Source: Gari tellinella
Taxonomy: Eukaryota > Mollusca > Bivalvia > Cardiida > Psammobiidae
DNA: 64,000 bases
Assembly: GCA_922989275.2 (NCBI GenBank)
Contig: OV277864.1
Coordinates: 47,305,550 to 47,369,549 of the forward strand
Reading direction: 5' to 3'
In this document: positions 31,460 through 42,287 of the stretch, piece by piece
Numbering within the stretch: position 1 is the stretch's first letter
Layout of the letters: every line of letters starts with the position of its first letter
Program-made: the position numbers and the translations under genes
The notes under the pieces: model-generated
The model's input: the letters and a program-made list of their open reading frames with translations, nothing else
What the model was told of the DNA's origin: nothing
The model's database searches: none

Positions 31460-31705
31460 CAGTGGAGAATCTGTTATTATTTCCCGTTTAAACGCAAACG
31501 TACGCAAACGCAAAGCACTAAAACGTAAAAAAGAACAACTTTTAGACAATTCTGATAATTCATGTTTATCTTGGTGGCAAACAGTTTGGAGCCTGATCAG
31601 ACGCCGGGTAACCCGGCGTCTGATCTGGCTCCAAATTGTTTGTATTGTAAATAATAGTTTTAGCGTAAACGCGTTTATTGGGAAAGAATAACAGATTCTC
31701 CACTG
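31460..31705 (-). mobile_element. TA MITE, family A, 246 bp
   Basis: Near-consensus with TA flanks. Intact hairpin at 31578-31643 with apex GCCGGGTAACCCGGC. Confidence 0.92.
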
Positions 31706-31770
31706 TACGTGATCTATTCCTGACAGTAATGTTGTTAAATTTCTATCATGCCCTGATGAAATTGTGTTTA

Positions 31771-32115
31771 CAGTAAAGATGTTATTTCCCCCCGTTTAAC
31801 CCTTTCACTTTCGAAGACGTCATAAAACGATTTTGCAAACAGTTTTGATACTGAGCAGACGTCGCATAACGCCATTGCAGACAACAATACTGAGCAGATG
31901 ACAATATGGCGGTGAAGGGGAAAACAGTTCACGATAAATTTGATCATGAAAGGGTTAAAAGAAATTAATGCAGATGCATTGCAACATATATAGAATATGT
32001 TATTTTGATTGACAAATTGGTAACCCAGCATCTGGTGTGGCTCCAAACTGTTTTGCAATGTACATAAGCTTTTAGCATAAACGCATTAAACGGAAAATAA
32101 TAACATTTTCTAATT
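31771..32115 (-). mobile_element. Family A copy split by nested G
   Basis: Left CAGTAAAGATGTTATTTC then CCCCCGTTTAA. Right AAGAAATTAATGCAGATGC through TAACCCAGCATCTGGTGTGG, CTCCAAACTG and AATAATAACATTTTCTAAT. The break is at a TTAA in the CCCGTTTAAACGC block. Confidence 0.75.
31796..31958 (+). mobile_element. TTAA MITE, family G, hairpin arm lost, nested in A
   Basis: TTAA at 31796-31799 and 31955-31958 directly shows the target duplication. Ends CCCTTTCACTTTCG and GATCATGAAAGGG. The hairpin left arm (CAAACAGTTTTGATACTGAG) is present, but the right arm is missing: CGCATAACGCC joins ATTGCAGACAAC. Confidence 0.85.
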
Positions 32116-32289
32116 TCAAAACCCCGTGTTATGAGGTAAAATATTAGATTTACGAAATATCAAAATTATGGCAAAAAGTCAACAACAGAAATTGTTGAAA
32201 ACGGTCGCACAAAAAGTGATAATATCGTTGACCCTGTCAACGCCAACATTTTGCTACTTTTAAATGTGCTGTCTTAATAAAACTATCGT

Positions 32290-32440
32290 TGATCAGTAAT
32301 ACGACGAGCTCCAAACAGTTTGGATACTAACCAGACTTTAATACCGGTTTGTACTTGGTTTCTGATTGGTATACAAACTGTTTGCAAATCCGTTCTTATG
32401 GTCTCGGTGAAAAGGATTAGGCGTGATACCAATATATACA
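32290..32440. repeat. Decayed type-1 hairpin
   Basis: CCAAACAGTTTGGATACTAACC against GGTATACAAACTGTTTG with a broken centre (ACCGGTTTGTACTTGGT). Confidence 0.5.
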
Positions 32441-32472
32441 CTAGGGTAATGCGTTTATCATGGCCCATCAAC

Positions 32473-32551
32473 TTAGCCATTCCAGGCAGTATCCGGCCCA
32501 TTCCTTCCATCACACAATATTGACTTTAGCCACCGCTGCCATATGGAAATG
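32473..32551. repeat. ~79-bp direct repeat, left copy
   Basis: AGCCATTCCAGGCAGTATCC ... GCCATATGGAAATG. Partner at 32811-32889 with roughly four in five bases the same. Confidence 0.7.
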
Positions 32552-32621
32552 TGATAGATCAGTTAAGAAATCGATGGCCGTCGATGGCCATCGATTGCAA
32601 GTTTGCTACCGGTCTCAAATA
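32552..32621 (-). repeat. Segment J, second copy
   Basis: AAATCGATGGCCGTCGATGG..CCATCGATTGCAAG, reverse complement of 26584-26660. It abuts a family A end (CAAATA then CAGTGG). Confidence 0.65.
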
Positions 32622-32810
32622 CAGTGGATAAAACGTAATTATTTCGTTCAAACGCACACGCATTGTAATTAAAAATAGAAAAATGACATCCATTTGGCAA
32701 TTCCGACTACCAGTGTTAATTTGAGTGGCAAACAGTTTGGAGCCTGATCAGGCGCCGGGTTACCCAGCGTCTGATCTAGCTCCAATCTGTTTGCAATGAA
32801 AATAATAGTT
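32622..32810 (-). mobile_element. Family A copy, right-truncated
   Basis: CAGTGGATAAAACGTAATTA start, hairpin at 32729-32794 (GCCGGGTTACCCAGC), AATAATAGTT then abrupt change to the second 79-bp repeat. Confidence 0.75.
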
Positions 32811-32889
32811 TAACCATTCAAGGCAGTATACGGCCCATTTTGTCCATCAGCAAATATTGACTTTAGCCATCGAGACCATATGGAAATGG
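32811..32889. repeat. ~79-bp direct repeat, right copy
   Basis: ACCATTCAAGGCAGTATACG ... ACCATATGGAAATGG. See left copy. Confidence 0.7.
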
Positions 32890-33212
32890 TATGCAATCTT
32901 ATTTGAACAAGAACTGAGACTGTATGGCAATGCTAAGATAAAAGGTTTTGCATATTCTCTCTTGAATGCCAATTTATTACGGCGAACCCTTGAAGCCTGA
33001 ACCGTTATCCGTTTATTACACGAACACTCCAAAGGAGACGATTGTATATTTAAAATTGCTGCAGTTTAATGCAAGGTCAAAACAATGCAGAAAGCTCTTA
33101 CGCCCTACTCTACATCTACATCTAACTCTGCTCTTGCAGTATACCGCTACCTGTACTAAACGATTTCTTTACTTGTTAGATACTAGCTCGTTCTCCGCAA
33201 GACTGGTTGTGT
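32890..33212. other. No gene recognised
   Basis: An 82-codon plus frame (32966-33214) has no motif. Confidence 0.35.
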
Positions 33213-33500
33213 AGTGCTCCCTCTCTACAACGACATCCAATGGGAGACAACAATTGTGTGCGTTGTTCGGAGGGAGTCGTTAGAGGGAGGGAAACGGCTT
33301 ATATTTGCAAACAGTTTTTTTCTGTCAAATTGTCCAATATGTAACTTTGAGAAAAACAGCAGCAGCAGACGACAACTTTAAGCAGACGATATTGCAGCAG
33401 TAAAAGCGTTAGACATAATTGTCTTGTTTAGGGTACTGCGACAATAGTCATTATAAGGAGGGAATCGTTGTTGTGAGGGCCGTTGTAGAGAGGGAATGTT
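33213..33500 (+). mobile_element. TA MITE, family D, hairpin lost
   Basis: All family D blocks are present on both sides (CTCCCTCTCTACAACGAC, GTTCGGAGGGAGTCGTTAGA, AGCAGACGATATTGCAGCAG, GGGCCGTTGTAGAGAGGGA), but ATTTGCAAACAG continues directly as TTTTTTTCTGTCAAATTG. The whole palindrome is gone. Confidence 0.82.
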
Positions 33501-34017
33501 GTACTTCTGGTGTGTTTGTATTGATTTGGAGAAGAACTTCTTCCATTTGCTTTTTTTTGTTTTCTCTTGAGAAATTTAACTTCTGCTAAATGCGAATATA
33601 CGAGTGTTTTATCGCATTGCAGGTTAAGTTTTTTAAGCAATCGTCTTATACATGAAACCCCTGCAAACGTTTGAGCAAATATAATTATAGTATCATTTAA
33701 TCGTTTTTCTCGGTAGTTATTCTGGAAAATATTGTAAAATGGGTCATACTTTGTAATTTTGATTTAAGCCAATCACTGTATTAAACCTTCACACGCGATT
33801 ATTTATAAAAGACTGACTTTGGGGATAGAGATGGCTGGAGTTGAGTTGAAACTTGAACAACATTTACTTCGCCATATGTGACCAGAATCATATTTGTAAA
33901 CACGTTTAATCAAGATCAGGCGTTATATCAGGATCTATTCTGTTTCCACTCTTGTCAATATTTATAGACAGAACTTTACAGCAAATGGAATTTACATTCG
34001 CAAATTTAATAGGTGTA
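33501..34017. other. No gene; one broken hairpin
   Basis: AAGATCAGGCGTTATATCAGG at about 33910-33960 is a decayed type-1 hairpin. The 70-codon minus frame at 33428-33640 overlaps family D and is not a gene. Confidence 0.4.
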
Positions 34018-34264
34018 AAGTGGAGAATACGTTATTCTATCCCGTGTAAACACAAACAAAACGCAGATAAATTGTAATAAATGTAGACTATGACAACGTT
34101 TTGACATTTCTGAATATGTATTTTAATCTGTGAGGGGAACAGTTTGGAGCCTGACCAAACGTCGGGGCAATCGACATCTGATACAATGTACATGTAGGCT
34201 CCAAATTGTTATAAGGAGTTTGACATAAACGCGTTTATATAGGGATATAATGTTTTCTCCAGCG
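34018..34264 (-). mobile_element. TA MITE, family A
   Basis: AAGTGGAGAATACGTTATTC start, ATGTTTTCTCCAGCG end. Hairpin decayed with extra ACAATGTACATG between the arms. Confidence 0.7.
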
Positions 34265-34652
34265 TATCTATTAAACATTATGCATCCGAATATTGATTAG
34301 AATATCACAAAGTAACTAATACAATCTAAACCTTCTAACACAGACTATCGTAGAGTAATAATAAGTTTCTGCCATAACAGAAATAAAAGTTGGTAAAAGT
34401 TGATACTTTTAAAAACAAACGTAACCAGTGAAACGGTATGCAGATTAAAAGTACCAAACGTTACCAAGTTAGCCCATCGACTGATAAAACAATATAAAAG
34501 CAATGAACTAAATTCGTCAAAGAACTTTATGTCTTCCATCTGTGTAAATTTAATTTGTCACTTGTCTTAATAACTGCTGATGCTTATTTACATTGACTCA
34601 CAAACAGCTTTGTTTGTTCAGCTACTTCAACTGAGCATTGTTAGAGACATTA
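34265..34652. other. No gene recognised
   Basis: A 64-codon minus frame at 34345-34539 has no motif. Confidence 0.35.
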
Positions 34653-34874
34653 CAATGAAGAAGATGTTATTCTTTTTAAATGAACGCATTTGCGTCAAAA
34701 CTGTTGTTTCCAGTGAAACCAGTTTAGAGCCAATTCAGACGCCGGGTAACCCGGCGTCTGACCAGGCTCTAAACTATTTGTAACTGAGATTAAAGTAATT
34801 CGGCAGTCTATACACTTTTATTGCCTTGTATTTGCGTTTCGTTTGCCTTACACGGGACAGAATAACGTCTTTCG
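34653..34874 (+). mobile_element. TA MITE, family A
   Basis: CAATGAAGAAGATGTTATTC start, intact hairpin with GCCGGGTAACCCGGC apex (34720-34782), TTTCGTTTGCCTTACACGGG, diverged right TIR. Confidence 0.7.
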
Positions 34875-34879
34875 TCATA

Positions 34880-35000
34880 CACAAACATTGTACTCGTGAA
34901 TAGTACGCTTGCCCTATGCAACTATTGCATAAACAGTTCGGAGAGGGCTCCAACAGGATCCCTCTGTTCTGGGTCTGCACCGTTTGTTATTGTGGGAAAC
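34880..35000. mobile_element. Family K remnant
   Basis: ACATTGTACTCGTGAATAGT, ACGCTTGCCCTATGCAA and AGAGGGCTCCAACAGGATCC then CTCTGTTCTGGGTCTGCACC parallel the family K copy at 42288, with a decayed hairpin. Confidence 0.55.
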
Positions 35001-35409
35001 ATTATAAATAAAAGGTCTAGGTGGTTTGACAAGACTTAGTAAAGGGGAATTACGCATTGTAAGTTTCATGCCGAAATAATGTAAATACCAAACTTAGACC
35101 AAAGACGGCAGCCCGTTCTTGGTATAAGAAACCTTGGATCTTTTAAATTTATGAGTATTCCATAGTAAATCATCATATCTTATCCCATATTTCTCCAATT
35201 GAAACTAAGCACCACGTATATGCAGATTGTATCGCTTCTAACAATAAATTAGAATTGTTACTTTCAAGCGATTCAAGAAAGTTTCGGTTTAAAATAGATT
35301 TCTGACGTGTACTATATAAAATATCCGTAATATCATTCAAATAAACATGATACTTTACCAAGCTGCGTGTTTGTTATCTAGCCATTTTACCCTTGTCACA
35401 TATTTTGTA
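35001..35409. other. No gene recognised
   Basis: A 62-codon minus frame (35173-35361; starts MVKYHVYLNDITDILYST) has a protein-like composition but no motif I know and no neighbouring exon signals. Treated as unproven. Confidence 0.3.
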
Positions 35410-35656
35410 CAGTAAAAAGTCTTTATTGCTATCACTTAATTGTGTTAATTATTATGTGTGTTTGACATGTGACAGCTTAAACTAAGATGACAATAAACAG
35501 AAAGCTCCTAAAGGTGACTGCTTAAAACCAGGTGACAGTAAAACAGAAATGTCATTTAGTAGCTTTCAGTTTAGTGTTACCTTGCTTTAAGCTGTCACCT
35601 GTCTTTGATACAATGTATTAGCCTTCGTTTAGTAGTCGTAATATATAGATTTTACT
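35410..35656. mobile_element. TA MITE, family C, with hairpin rearrangement
   Basis: CAGTAAAAAGTCTTTATTGC start, ATAGATTTTACTG end, TA flanks. About 40 bp longer than the 206-bp copies because the left hairpin arm is partly repeated (CAGCTTAAACTAAGATGACA, then GACTGCTTAAAACCAGGTGA). Confidence 0.7.
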
Positions 35657-35965
35657 GTACATGTAATGTTGCCGATTGGCAATAAAACAGATTTTTCGTT
35701 GAGTTATTGATATTCAAAGTCTTCATATGTGTTTAATCATTTGCATATTAGGGTACTTGTGCGAGGAAAGAACTTGTCCCATGTGTGTTCCTCTTGGGAA
35801 ACTTTAACAAATATTCAAGCGTTTTCTCGTATTAAAGTTAACATTGCGAAAGTAAAATCGATATGATATCTACAGGAGCTATCGGCATTATTTCTATCCT
35901 GTATTTAGCAACCGCCTGAATCAACAAGACTGTGCCCTATAAACAGTAATGGCCCAGTGACATCC

Positions 35966-36330
35966 TTGCCAATAAATTTCGAATCTTTTCTATGTCAAGT
36001 GAAGTAATATTTATTTATTAAGTCGGTTTAACGAACATGGTAACATGGTATAAATAAATATTACTTGACTTGACGTGACTTGACTTGGCATACTTGCCAA
36101 TATATTATGAATCTTTTCTAAGTCCAAGTTAGGTTAAGGTGAAGTTGATATCGAGGTTAGGTGATAGGGAAGGATTGGGAATGGTCCAAGCAACAATTTA
36201 ATTGCGTTTCTAGTTATCCTAGAAATATCCCATTTAAGATATTCAAAGTCAAAAGGATGTCAAGCAATGTCAAATCAAGGTTGAATTGATACGGGTGGAT
36301 TGGTAATGGTCCAAGCCAACAGTTTTGTCA
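35966..36330. repeat. Inverted and direct repeats
   Basis: CTTGCCAATAAATTTCGAAT at 35967 recurs as CTTGCCAATATATTATGAAT at about 36092. Between them AAGTAATATTTATTTAT and ATAAATAAATATTACTT form a hairpin (about 36003-36068). The unit type is unknown. Confidence 0.55.
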
Positions 36331-36349
36331 GTATCAGACTACTAAAACG

Positions 36350-36543
36350 CATAATAATGAAATGTAGGAAATAATAGCTTTCTGAAATTTCTACCGATTC
36401 AGTTAAATCAGAGTGGCAAACAGTTCAGAGCGTGATCAGAGACACCGGGTAATACGTTGCAGATATGGCTCCAAACTGTTTGCAATGGTATTTTATTTTA
36501 GTCTAAACGCGTTCATTGGAAGAGAATAACGTCCTCGTCACTG
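36350..36543 (-). mobile_element. Family A copy, left-truncated
   Basis: AGAGTGGCAAACAGTTCAGAGC, decayed hairpin, AACGTCCTCGTCACTG end before TA. Confidence 0.6.
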
Positions 36544-37944
36544 TACCAATTCACGAAACTTGCGTGCTACTTTACTAGATATCATCGTTGGCGAAGCTAA
36601 TACTTTAAATGCAAAATGTTTGTTTATTGATTCAAATCTGTTATGAGGCATTTAAACCTACTTCAGTATCTACCCATTCGATCTGAGATATTCTGTTAAC
36701 ACTTTTCTCATAGAAAATGGTTTGTAAAAAGTGTTGGTTGCAAACACTATTTCAATTTTATTTGTGTTTGTTCTAAATATTAAGAAAACTAAAGACGGAA
36801 AACAAACTGTTTAGATCCTTACTTAGAAGTCTTTTCACTCGACGTCTAATATGGATCCATACTGTTTGCAAATACCAGCAAAGTATGTTTTATCTTGATT
36901 CAGGTTAAGCTAATGCAACAGCAAACATATTTTGATTATGAATCGCATATTTTGGATATTATATTCCATAGAGACTCATTTTCTACAGCGCATAATATTC
37001 TACTTGAACTACTAAATTGTCTTTTGAATATTCAAGTAGAATCAACCCTGTCTGGTTCGACAACACACAAGAAAATTGATTAATTGAATCAAGTTCGTGT
37101 GGCTACTTAGAACAAGGTAACAGTTTAACAGAAAACTCCTCCCGAACCCGTCTGCATACTATCATCTTGCTTTAAAGAAACATATATCTTACAAATAATA
37201 TTAAATTTTAGATTGGTTGTAAAAGAGAAGTGTGTTTGTTTGCAAAGTACAGAATGCTCTGTTGCAACAGGAAATGCAATAAAATCAATGTTTCTGATGG
37301 ACATCGAATTGCTCTTGTAATTCCGAAACTGGTTGAACATTGTGAAACGAAATTGCAATCAAAACCGGGTTTGCAATAATTATTGTAAAACATGGTTGTT
37401 TTACAATTCCGGTTGCCACAAAACCCATACCTATATCAATCACACCATGGCGAATAACGCTTAAGTCGTTTCAAGGCATGCACTAGTTTAAATCTAAATA
37501 AGGGGAGATCCTTTGAAAGCACAGAAAACAAAGCAAATACTGAAAATTGCAGACTCGGTTTAATTGAGTCTGTTCATGAGCAATACTTAAATATGCAACA
37601 GTGCTCACGCCCCCTAGCACCAGCTTAAGCGGAATTCAACTTTCAACCTGTAAATGCGCTGAAATCAATGATTCCAAAGGACCCACTACTACTTTACAAA
37701 TGTACTTCCGTCTTTGTCTCAAACGTCATCTTGCTTACAACTGTCAAAATATGTTTTCCTCGTTAATATACGTACATGTATGACTATAAAATGTTACATT
37801 TCATAGTTTGACCAACAAAATACAGTACCAATCTGTAACAGATTGGTTAGTGATTGTTACCACCTTACAAGATGACAAGTCTGATTCAAAACTGTTTGAA
37901 TTCGGTAATAAATATTCACTGGCAAAGAAACAGTAAAGTATATA
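36544..37944. other. No gene; decayed hairpins
   Basis: A broken type-1 hairpin at 36806-36873 (GACGTCTAATATGGATCC arm) and a family-C-like remnant at 37095-37195 (ACAAGGTAACAGTTTAACAG). Short frames of about 60-78 codons lack motifs. Confidence 0.45.
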
Positions 37945-38191
37945 CCGTGGAGAAAACGTTATTCTTTCCCGTTTAAACTCAAACGAAACGCAAACTCATT
38001 GCAATAAAACGTAGAAAATGATAACTTCTTGACAACTCTGACTACTAATTTTAATCTGAGTGGCAAACAGTTTGGAGCCTGATCAGACGCCGGGTTACCC
38101 GGCGTCTGATCTGGCTCCAAACTGTTTGCAATGAAAATAATACTTTTAGCGGAAACGCGTTTACTGGGAAAGAATAACGTTTTCTCCACTG
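37945..38191 (-). mobile_element. TA MITE, family A, 247 bp
   Basis: CCGTGGAGAAAACGTTATTC start, perfect hairpin at 38062-38129 (GCCGGGTTACCCGGC), CGTTTTCTCCACTG end, TA flanks. Confidence 0.9.
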
Positions 38192-38479
38192 TATCTGTCT
38201 CGTACATTGAACATACTATGTCCTTTGAAAAGCCGTGATAGCAGATGCTAATAGTTTAGATATAGCTGCATCATTAACCATTCCGTGCCCAATTTATCGG
38301 GATATGGCTATACTGTCATCTGCTTCAATATCGTTGTCCAAAATATCGTTTCAAAAATAGATATTTATAAGGCAGTATAACAGACTTAATTTAACAAGAG
38401 TTGTCAGAGAGACAACAAAGCTCGCCACCGGCACCTTTAGAAACTTAAAGGCACACTCAAGGTCACAGAGGTCAACCTT

Positions 38480-41310
38480 TTTGCCTGCATGGAAAGGTCT
38501 TGTCCATATACACTGGCAAATCAAATATGAAAATAACACCTCAAGGGACATAGGAATTATAAGCATTTTTGAAACCTAAACGCAGATTTCGTAACCTAAA
38601 ACCTTTCGCGACCTTAGTTCAAGGTCAAGGACACTGGGCTAATTTTTGTGCATGCATGGAAAGATCGTGTCCATATACACATGCATGCCAAAAATGAAAG
38701 AAATATCTCAATGGATATATGAGTTAAAGAAATTTTGAGAAACCTAAACGCAGACTTTGAATCCTAAACGCGGGTCCTTAGTTCAAGGTCAAGGTCAGAG
38801 GGCTCAAACATTTTGCATGCAAGGAAAGATGTTGTCCATATACACATGCAAACTGAATATGAAAGGAATATTTCAATGGACATAGGAGAAATAAAAATTT
38901 TGAAAAACCAAAACACAGATTCCGAAAACTAAACATTGGCCCTAAGTTCAAAGTCAAGGTCACAGGGGTCTAAATTTTGCAGTGCCTGGAAAGGTCTTGT
39001 CCATATACACACATAAACCAACTATGAAAGCAATACCTCAAGGGACATAGAAGTAAAAGGCATTTTTCAAAACCTAAACACAGGCCCTAAGTTCAAGGTC
39101 ACAAGGGTCCAAATTTATCTGTGCATGGAAAGGTCTTGTCCATATACACACACATACCAACTATGAAAGCAATACCTCAAAGGATATAGAAGTTAAATGG
39201 ATTTTCGAAACTTAAACGCAGATTTCGAAACCTAAACACAGGCTCTTAGTTCAAGGTCAAGGTCACAGGGGTCTAAATGGTTCTGTGCATCGAAAGGTCA
39301 TGTCCATAAACAAATACATACCAACTATGAAAGCAATACATCAAAGGACATAGAAGTTAAAGGCATTTTTCTAAACCTAAACACAGGCCCTAAGTTCAAG
39401 GTCAAGGTCACAGGGGTCTACATTTTTCTGTGCATGTAAAGGTCTTGTCCATATACACATACATACCAACTATGGAAGCAATACCTCAAGGGACATAGAA
39501 GTTAAAGGCATTTTTCGAAACTTAAACGCAGATTTCGAAACCTAAACGCAGGCCCTAAGTTCAAGGTCAAGGTCACAGGGGTCTAAACTTTTCTGAGCAT
39601 GTAAAGGTCTTGTCTACATACAAACACATACATACTAACTATGGAAGCAATACCTTAAGGGATATAGAAGTTAAAGGCATTTTTCAAAACCTAAACGCAG
39701 ATTTCCAAACCTAAAAACAGGCCATCAGTTCAAGGTCAAGGTCACAGGGGTCGAAAAATTTCTGTGCATGGAAAGGTCTTGTCCATATTCACACACATAC
39801 CAACTATAAAAGCAATACCTCAAAGGACATAGAAGTTAAAGGCATTTTTCTTAACCTAAACACAGATTTCGAAACCTAAACACAGGCCCTAAGTTCAAGG
39901 TCACACGGGTCTAAATTTTTCTTTGCATGTAAAGGTCATGCCCATATACACATACATACCAACTATGAAAGCAATACCTCAAGGGAAATGGAAGTTCAAG
40001 GCATTTTTCTTAACTTAAACACAGATTTCGAAACCTAAACGCAGGCCCTAAGTTCAAGGTCAAGGTCACAGGGGTCAAACACTTTCTGTGCATGGAAAGG
40101 TCTTGTCCATATACACACACATACCAACTATTGAAGCAATACCTCAAGGGACATAGAAGTTAAAGACATTTTTCGAAACCTAAACGCAGATTTCGAAACC
40201 TAAACACAGGCCCTAAGTTCAAGATCAAGGTCACAGGGGTCTAAATTTTTCTGTGCATGGAAAGGTCATGTCTAAATACACACACATACCGACTATGGAA
40301 GCAATACCTTAAGGGATATAGAAGTTAAAGGCATTTTTCGAAACCTAAACACAGATTTCGAAACCTAAACGCAGGCCGTAAGTTCAAGGTCAAGGTCACA
40401 GGGGTCAAGAATTTTCTGTGCATGGAAGGGTTTTGTCCATATACACACACATACCAACTATTGAAGCAATACTTCAAGGGAAATAGAAGTTAGTCATTTT
40501 TCTAAACTTAAACACAGATTTCGAAACCTAAACGCAGGCCCTAAGTTCAAGGTCAAGGTCACAGGGGTAAAAAAGTTCTGTCCATGCAAAGGTCTTGTCC
40601 ATATACACACACATACCAACTATTGAAGCAATACCTCAAGGGACATAGAAGTTAAAGGCATTTTTCGAAACCTAAACACAGATTTCGAAACCTAAACGTA
40701 GGCCCTTAGTTCAAGATCAAGGTCACAGGGGTCTAATTTTTTCTGTGCATGGAAAGGTCTTGTCCATATACACACACATACCAACTATGGAAGCAATACC
40801 TCAAGGGACATAGAAGTTTAAAGGCATTTTTCGAAACCTAAACGCAGATTTCGAAACCTAAACACAGGCCCTAAGTTCAAGGTCAAGGTCACAGGGGTCT
40901 AAATTTTTCTGTGCATGGAAAGGTCTTGTCCATATACACACACATACCAACTATGGAAGCAATACCTCAAGGGACATAGAAGTTAAAGGCATTTTTCGAA
41001 ACCTAAACGCAGATTTCGAAACCTAAACACAGGCCCTAAGTTCAAGGTCAAGGTCACAGGGGTCTAAATTTTTCTGTGCATGGAAAGGTCTTGTCCATAT
41101 ACACACACATACCAACTATGGAAGCAATACCTCAAGGGACATAGAAGTTTAAAGGCATTTTTCGAAACCTAAAGGCAGATTTCGAAACTTAACGCAGGCC
41201 CTAAGTTCAAGGTCAAGGTCACAGGGGTCAAAAAAATTATGTGCATGGAAAGGTCTTGTCTATATACACACACATACCAACTATGAAAGCAATACCTCAA
41301 GGGACATAGA
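38480..41310 (+). repeat. Tandem array in HINE copy 2
   Basis: Units are mostly 160-168 bp, with some of about 140-145 bp (for example 38981 to 39121 and 39285 to 39429) that lack one of the two GATTTCGAAACCTAAAC-type motifs. The left units are the most diverged, and those from about 40700 to 41130 are nearly identical. Confidence 0.9.
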
Positions 41311-41344
41311 AGTTATAGACATTTTCTTAAAATTGTTTAAGCCG

Positions 41345-41413
41345 TTCACGACGACGCCGACGACAACGACGACAACGACGACGACAACGACGACGACGAC
41401 GACAACAACAACA
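41345..41413 (+). repeat. GAC/AAC microsatellite
   Basis: Trinucleotide run at the same position relative to the array as in HINE copy 1. Confidence 0.9.
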
Positions 41414-41542
41414 CCGGGGGTATTGCAATAGCTCGTCATGTACTACGTACAGGCGAGCTAAAAACAAGTGGCAAACAGTTTGGATCCTGATCAGACGATT
41501 GTTTGCGAATGCGTTTTACGTCATTGAGAGTGAAAGGGTTAA

Positions 41543-41878
41543 ACTTCGGTTCGGTATCGAATTGTTTGGCAGGTATTTTGTTGTTTCTTTTATATCAAAA
41601 GTCATTTTAACTAAAATTGAAATCTTTTTTCAAAGACAATATTTAAGAGCAGTATTTTTCGTACGACGTATTTCAAAATTCATTTTAAACCGCTTACACC
41701 CCTTAACATATTATCCAGATTACGCACTCAATTTGGACCCAAATAACTCGGGGAGTAATCAATATCCAAATTGTTTGACACTCATACCAAATTTTATTCA
41801 GTTTGATTACTTGAAAAAAAAGGAGGAATAACAAAAGACGGCTAAATTTTACCAAATCATATTGTAGTAGTGAAAGGG
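41543..41878. mobile_element. Decayed TTAA-type MITE
   Basis: ACACCCCTTAACATATTATCC, AATTTGGACCCAAATAACTCG, CAATATCCAAATTGTTTGAC (a broken hairpin) and a right end GTAGTGAAAGGG at TTAA. A 110-codon open frame (41499-41831) crosses it and is not a gene. Confidence 0.5.
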
Positions 41879-42096
41879 TTAACCCCTTCATTGCCATGAC
41901 GTCATTTCCTTCTAACAATTGTCGTCTGCTTTTATTTATTAAATTTACATTTTTGGAAAAACTAACTGAAGTTATATTTTTATGAGTGTCAAACAGTTTG
42001 GATCTTGATCAGACGCCGCGTTACGCGGCGTCTGATCAGGATTCAAACTGTTTCCAAATAACCATTATGCCCGAGGTAAGACAGCGAAGGGGTTAA
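41879..42096 (+). mobile_element. TTAA MITE, family B, 218 bp with TSDs
   Basis: TTAA + CCCCTTCATTGCCATGACG ... ACAGCGAAGGGG + TTAA. Hairpin at 41991-42055 with GCCGCGTTACGCGGC. TTGTCGTCTGCTTTTATTT and GCCCGAGGTAAG are family hallmarks. Confidence 0.88.
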
Positions 42097-42287
42097 TTAC
42101 ACCGAAGGGTAATGTAACTGATCATGCAAGAAATCTGTTTTCTTTTGCTAATTCTTAAGTCAATGAATTCAGAAAAAATACATCACTTTTCGCTCGTCAT
42201 TCACTGAGGAAATGATTACAACCTGTCTATAAAGATTACATGCTGGGGTACATAATCAGGTAGTGAAAAAAACTTGTTTTAACTCTT

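Larger units (their letters stand above)
38393..41465 (+). mobile_element. HINE/pearl-like non-autonomous Helentron, copy 2
   Basis: Same plan as 16002-17795: AACAAGAGTTGTCAGAGAGAC start, AAAGCTCGCC, about 18 tandem units, GCCGTTCACGACGACGCCG block, GAC/AAC microsatellite (41345-41413), TATTGCAATAGCTCGTCATG, stem-loop and GAGCTAAAAA. About 3.07 kb. Inserted in a family G MITE. Confidence 0.82.
38274..41542 (-). mobile_element. Family G MITE split by a 3-kb HINE
   Basis: Left part 38274-38392: TTAACCATTCCGTG, CATCTGCTTCAATATCGTTG. Right part 41466-41542: AGTGGCAAACAGTTTGGATC, CTGATCAGACGATTG, CGTCATTGAGAGTGAAAGGG then TTAA. Together they make one short family G copy with a hairpin arm missing. 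Confidence 0.75.

Noticed and set aside
35173..35361. Possible exon on the minus strand (62 codons)
   Set aside because: Composition looks protein-like, but there is no known motif, no partner exon and no supporting context.
38480..41310. Possible CRISPR-like array of regular repeats
   Set aside because: The units are contiguous ~165-bp tandem repeats in a eukaryotic HINE, with no separate unique spacers.
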